Part shown: piece after piece, positions 63,502-64,000 of the stretch | Layout: every line of letters begins with the position of its first letter | Numbering within the stretch: the first letter of the stretch is position 1 | Origin: Leptospira bandrabouensis | Lineage (GTDB): Bacteria; Spirochaetota; Leptospiria; Leptospirales; Leptospiraceae | Reading direction: 5' to 3' | Length of the DNA stretch: 64,000 nt | Assembly (NCBI RefSeq): GCF_004770905.1 | Contig: NZ_RQHT01000014.1 | Location: 558,001 to 622,000 of the forward strand | The notes under the pieces: generated by a model | The model's database searches: none | What the model saw: the letters and a program-made list of their open reading frames with translations, nothing else | What the model was told of the DNA's origin: nothing | Program-made: the position numbers and the translations under genes

Positions 63502-63663
63502 ATGTCAGAAGAAAAAGAAAAGAAGAACAAAAAAATCGCGAAAATGACGGTAGCTGAAATTGATGCGGCCATCAAAAAGTCAGTGGAAACTATGAACGGC
63601 GAATCTAGCCTTTATGTGAAACACCTTCGCGAAAGAAAAGAGGAACTTCTAGCCAAAAAATAA
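63502..63663 (+). CDS. Small basic helical protein
   Basis: A 53-residue protein, MSEEKEKKNKKIAKMTVAEI at its start and KHLRERKEELLAKK at its end. GGGGA lies 9 nt before the ATG, a good ribosome site. The sequence is a charged N-terminal stretch and then a probable single helix. No family is recognised, but a ribosome site before it and an intrinsic terminator after it support a real gene. It lies between the divergent YihY gene and the ABC-F gene. Confidence 0.65.
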   Translation: MSEEKEKKNKKIAKMTVAEIDAAIKKSVETMNGESSLYVKHLRERKEELLAKK

Positions 63664-63682
63664 GGTTAGTCCCTCCTAAATC

Positions 63683-63702
63683 CCCGCCGTTTGGCGGGTT
63701 TT
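63683..63702 (+). terminator. Intrinsic terminator
   Basis: CCCGCC, loop GTTT and GGCGGG followed by TTTT, 19 bp after the stop of the 53-residue protein gene and 10 bp before the start of the ABC-F gene. Confidence 0.7.
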
Positions 63703-63712
63703 CACAAGCGCA

Positions 63713-64000
63713 TTGATCCAATTCATCCAAATCTATCAACACTTTGGCCCCAAAGTCCTCTTTGAGGGTTTCAGTTGGCATATCAAACCGGGGTGCCGGG
63801 TTGCCATCGTTGGGCCCAACGGTTCTGGAAAAACTACTCTTTTCCAAATGGCCGCAGGAAAGATGAAACCCGAATCTGGGGAAGTCATTCGTTCCAAAAA
63901 TACCGTCCTTTCCCTTTTCCAACAGATCCCCGAATTTAACCCCGAGACATCTGTCATCGACACTGTCCTTGATGAAAACAAACTGTATGCAGAATACGAT
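63713..64000 (+). CDS. ABC-F type ATPase, 3' partial
   Basis: The first 96 codons of a gene cut by the right window edge. The TTG at 63713 gives MIQFIQIYQHFGPKVLFEGF, the usual start of ABC-F proteins (Uup/EttA-like), followed by Walker A VGPNGSGKTTLFQ and SGEVIRSKNTVLSLFQQIPEF. No membrane segment is seen. ABC-F ATPases act on ribosomes rather than in transport. The subfamily cannot be decided from this part. No strong ribosome site was seen; the start follows closely on an intrinsic terminator. Confidence 0.85.
   Translation, partial: MIQFIQIYQHFGPKVLFEGFSWHIKPGCRVAIVGPNGSGKTTLFQMAAGKMKPESGEVIRSKNTVLSLFQQIPEFNPETSVIDTVLDENKLYAEYD

Noticed and set aside
63605..63981. Minus-strand frames over the ABC-F start
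   Set aside because: They cross the small basic protein gene, its terminator and the Walker A region of a clear ABC-F gene and show no coding features.
1..64000. tRNA, rRNA, CRISPR array, insertion sequence or prophage
   Set aside because: No tRNA-like conserved arms, rRNA segments, regularly spaced repeats, transposase or integrase motifs were seen on either strand by reading; a covariance-model scan would be needed to exclude small RNAs.

Overview
The window looks like a chromosomal segment of Leptospira, more likely a saprophytic L. biflexa-like species than a pathogen. The reasons are AT-rich coding sequence, relaxed spirochaete lipoboxes, a DUF1574 protein beside an MBOAT acyltransferase, two SpoIIE-type phosphatases (one fused to TPRs, one to a 7TM-DISM receptor), several GGDEF/EAL proteins and frequent TTG starts. 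The species call is inference. No rRNA, tRNA, CRISPR array, insertion sequence or prophage was seen. Genes are densely packed, and the longest stretch without a gene is 295 bp.

Layout. 1-10.9 kb: a partial MutS-like ATPase faces a seven-gene minus-strand operon (SpoIIE-TPR phosphatase, CrtC/AttH-like exported protein, YejB/YejE permeases, two OppD/OppF-type ATPases, AsmA-like protein). 10.9-16.2 kb: ispF and nadA behind a small lipoprotein gene, then a plus-strand run with an LpoB-like lipoprotein and a COG3014-type lipoprotein. 16.2-19.4 kb: ftsQ-ftsA-ftsZ. 19.5-24.8 kb: a small exported helical protein behind phased palindromes, an exported caspase-like protease, and a DUF1574/MBOAT pair. 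24.8-36.9 kb, plus strand: recQ, a dihydroorotase-family gene, a PAS-GGDEF-EAL protein, pheT, a 7TM-SpoIIE phosphatase, a gamma-carbonic anhydrase, an MFS transporter and a DUF1330 protein. 36.9-43.2 kb: a thioesterase, a GGDEF/EAL membrane protein, a CDF metal exporter, a PhlG-like hydrolase with a divergent TetR regulator, and mltA. 43.4-48.2 kb: the classical rpmH-rnpA-yidD-yidC-jag-mnmE cluster. 48.3-64 kb: a lysine-rich exported peptide, a Vps62-like lipoprotein, an ankyrin protein, a GMC oxidoreductase divergent from a DUF2804 protein, an RND pump, a DsbA/FrnE protein, an Acg-like nitroreductase, an EAL protein, a TSUP permease operon, a YihY/BrkB protein and the start of an ABC-F ATPase.

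How it fits together. Most of the window is housekeeping (division, membrane insertion, tRNA modification, isoprenoid, NAD and pyrimidine synthesis) mixed with envelope biology and second-messenger or phosphatase signalling. The least ordinary parts are the phosphatase/Yej/AsmA operon, the helically phased palindromes at 19.96-20.07 kb, the TetR operator pair between the PhlG-like hydrolase and its regulator, and rnpA, whose conserved N-terminus extends upstream of the first ATG into a stretch with no canonical start codon.
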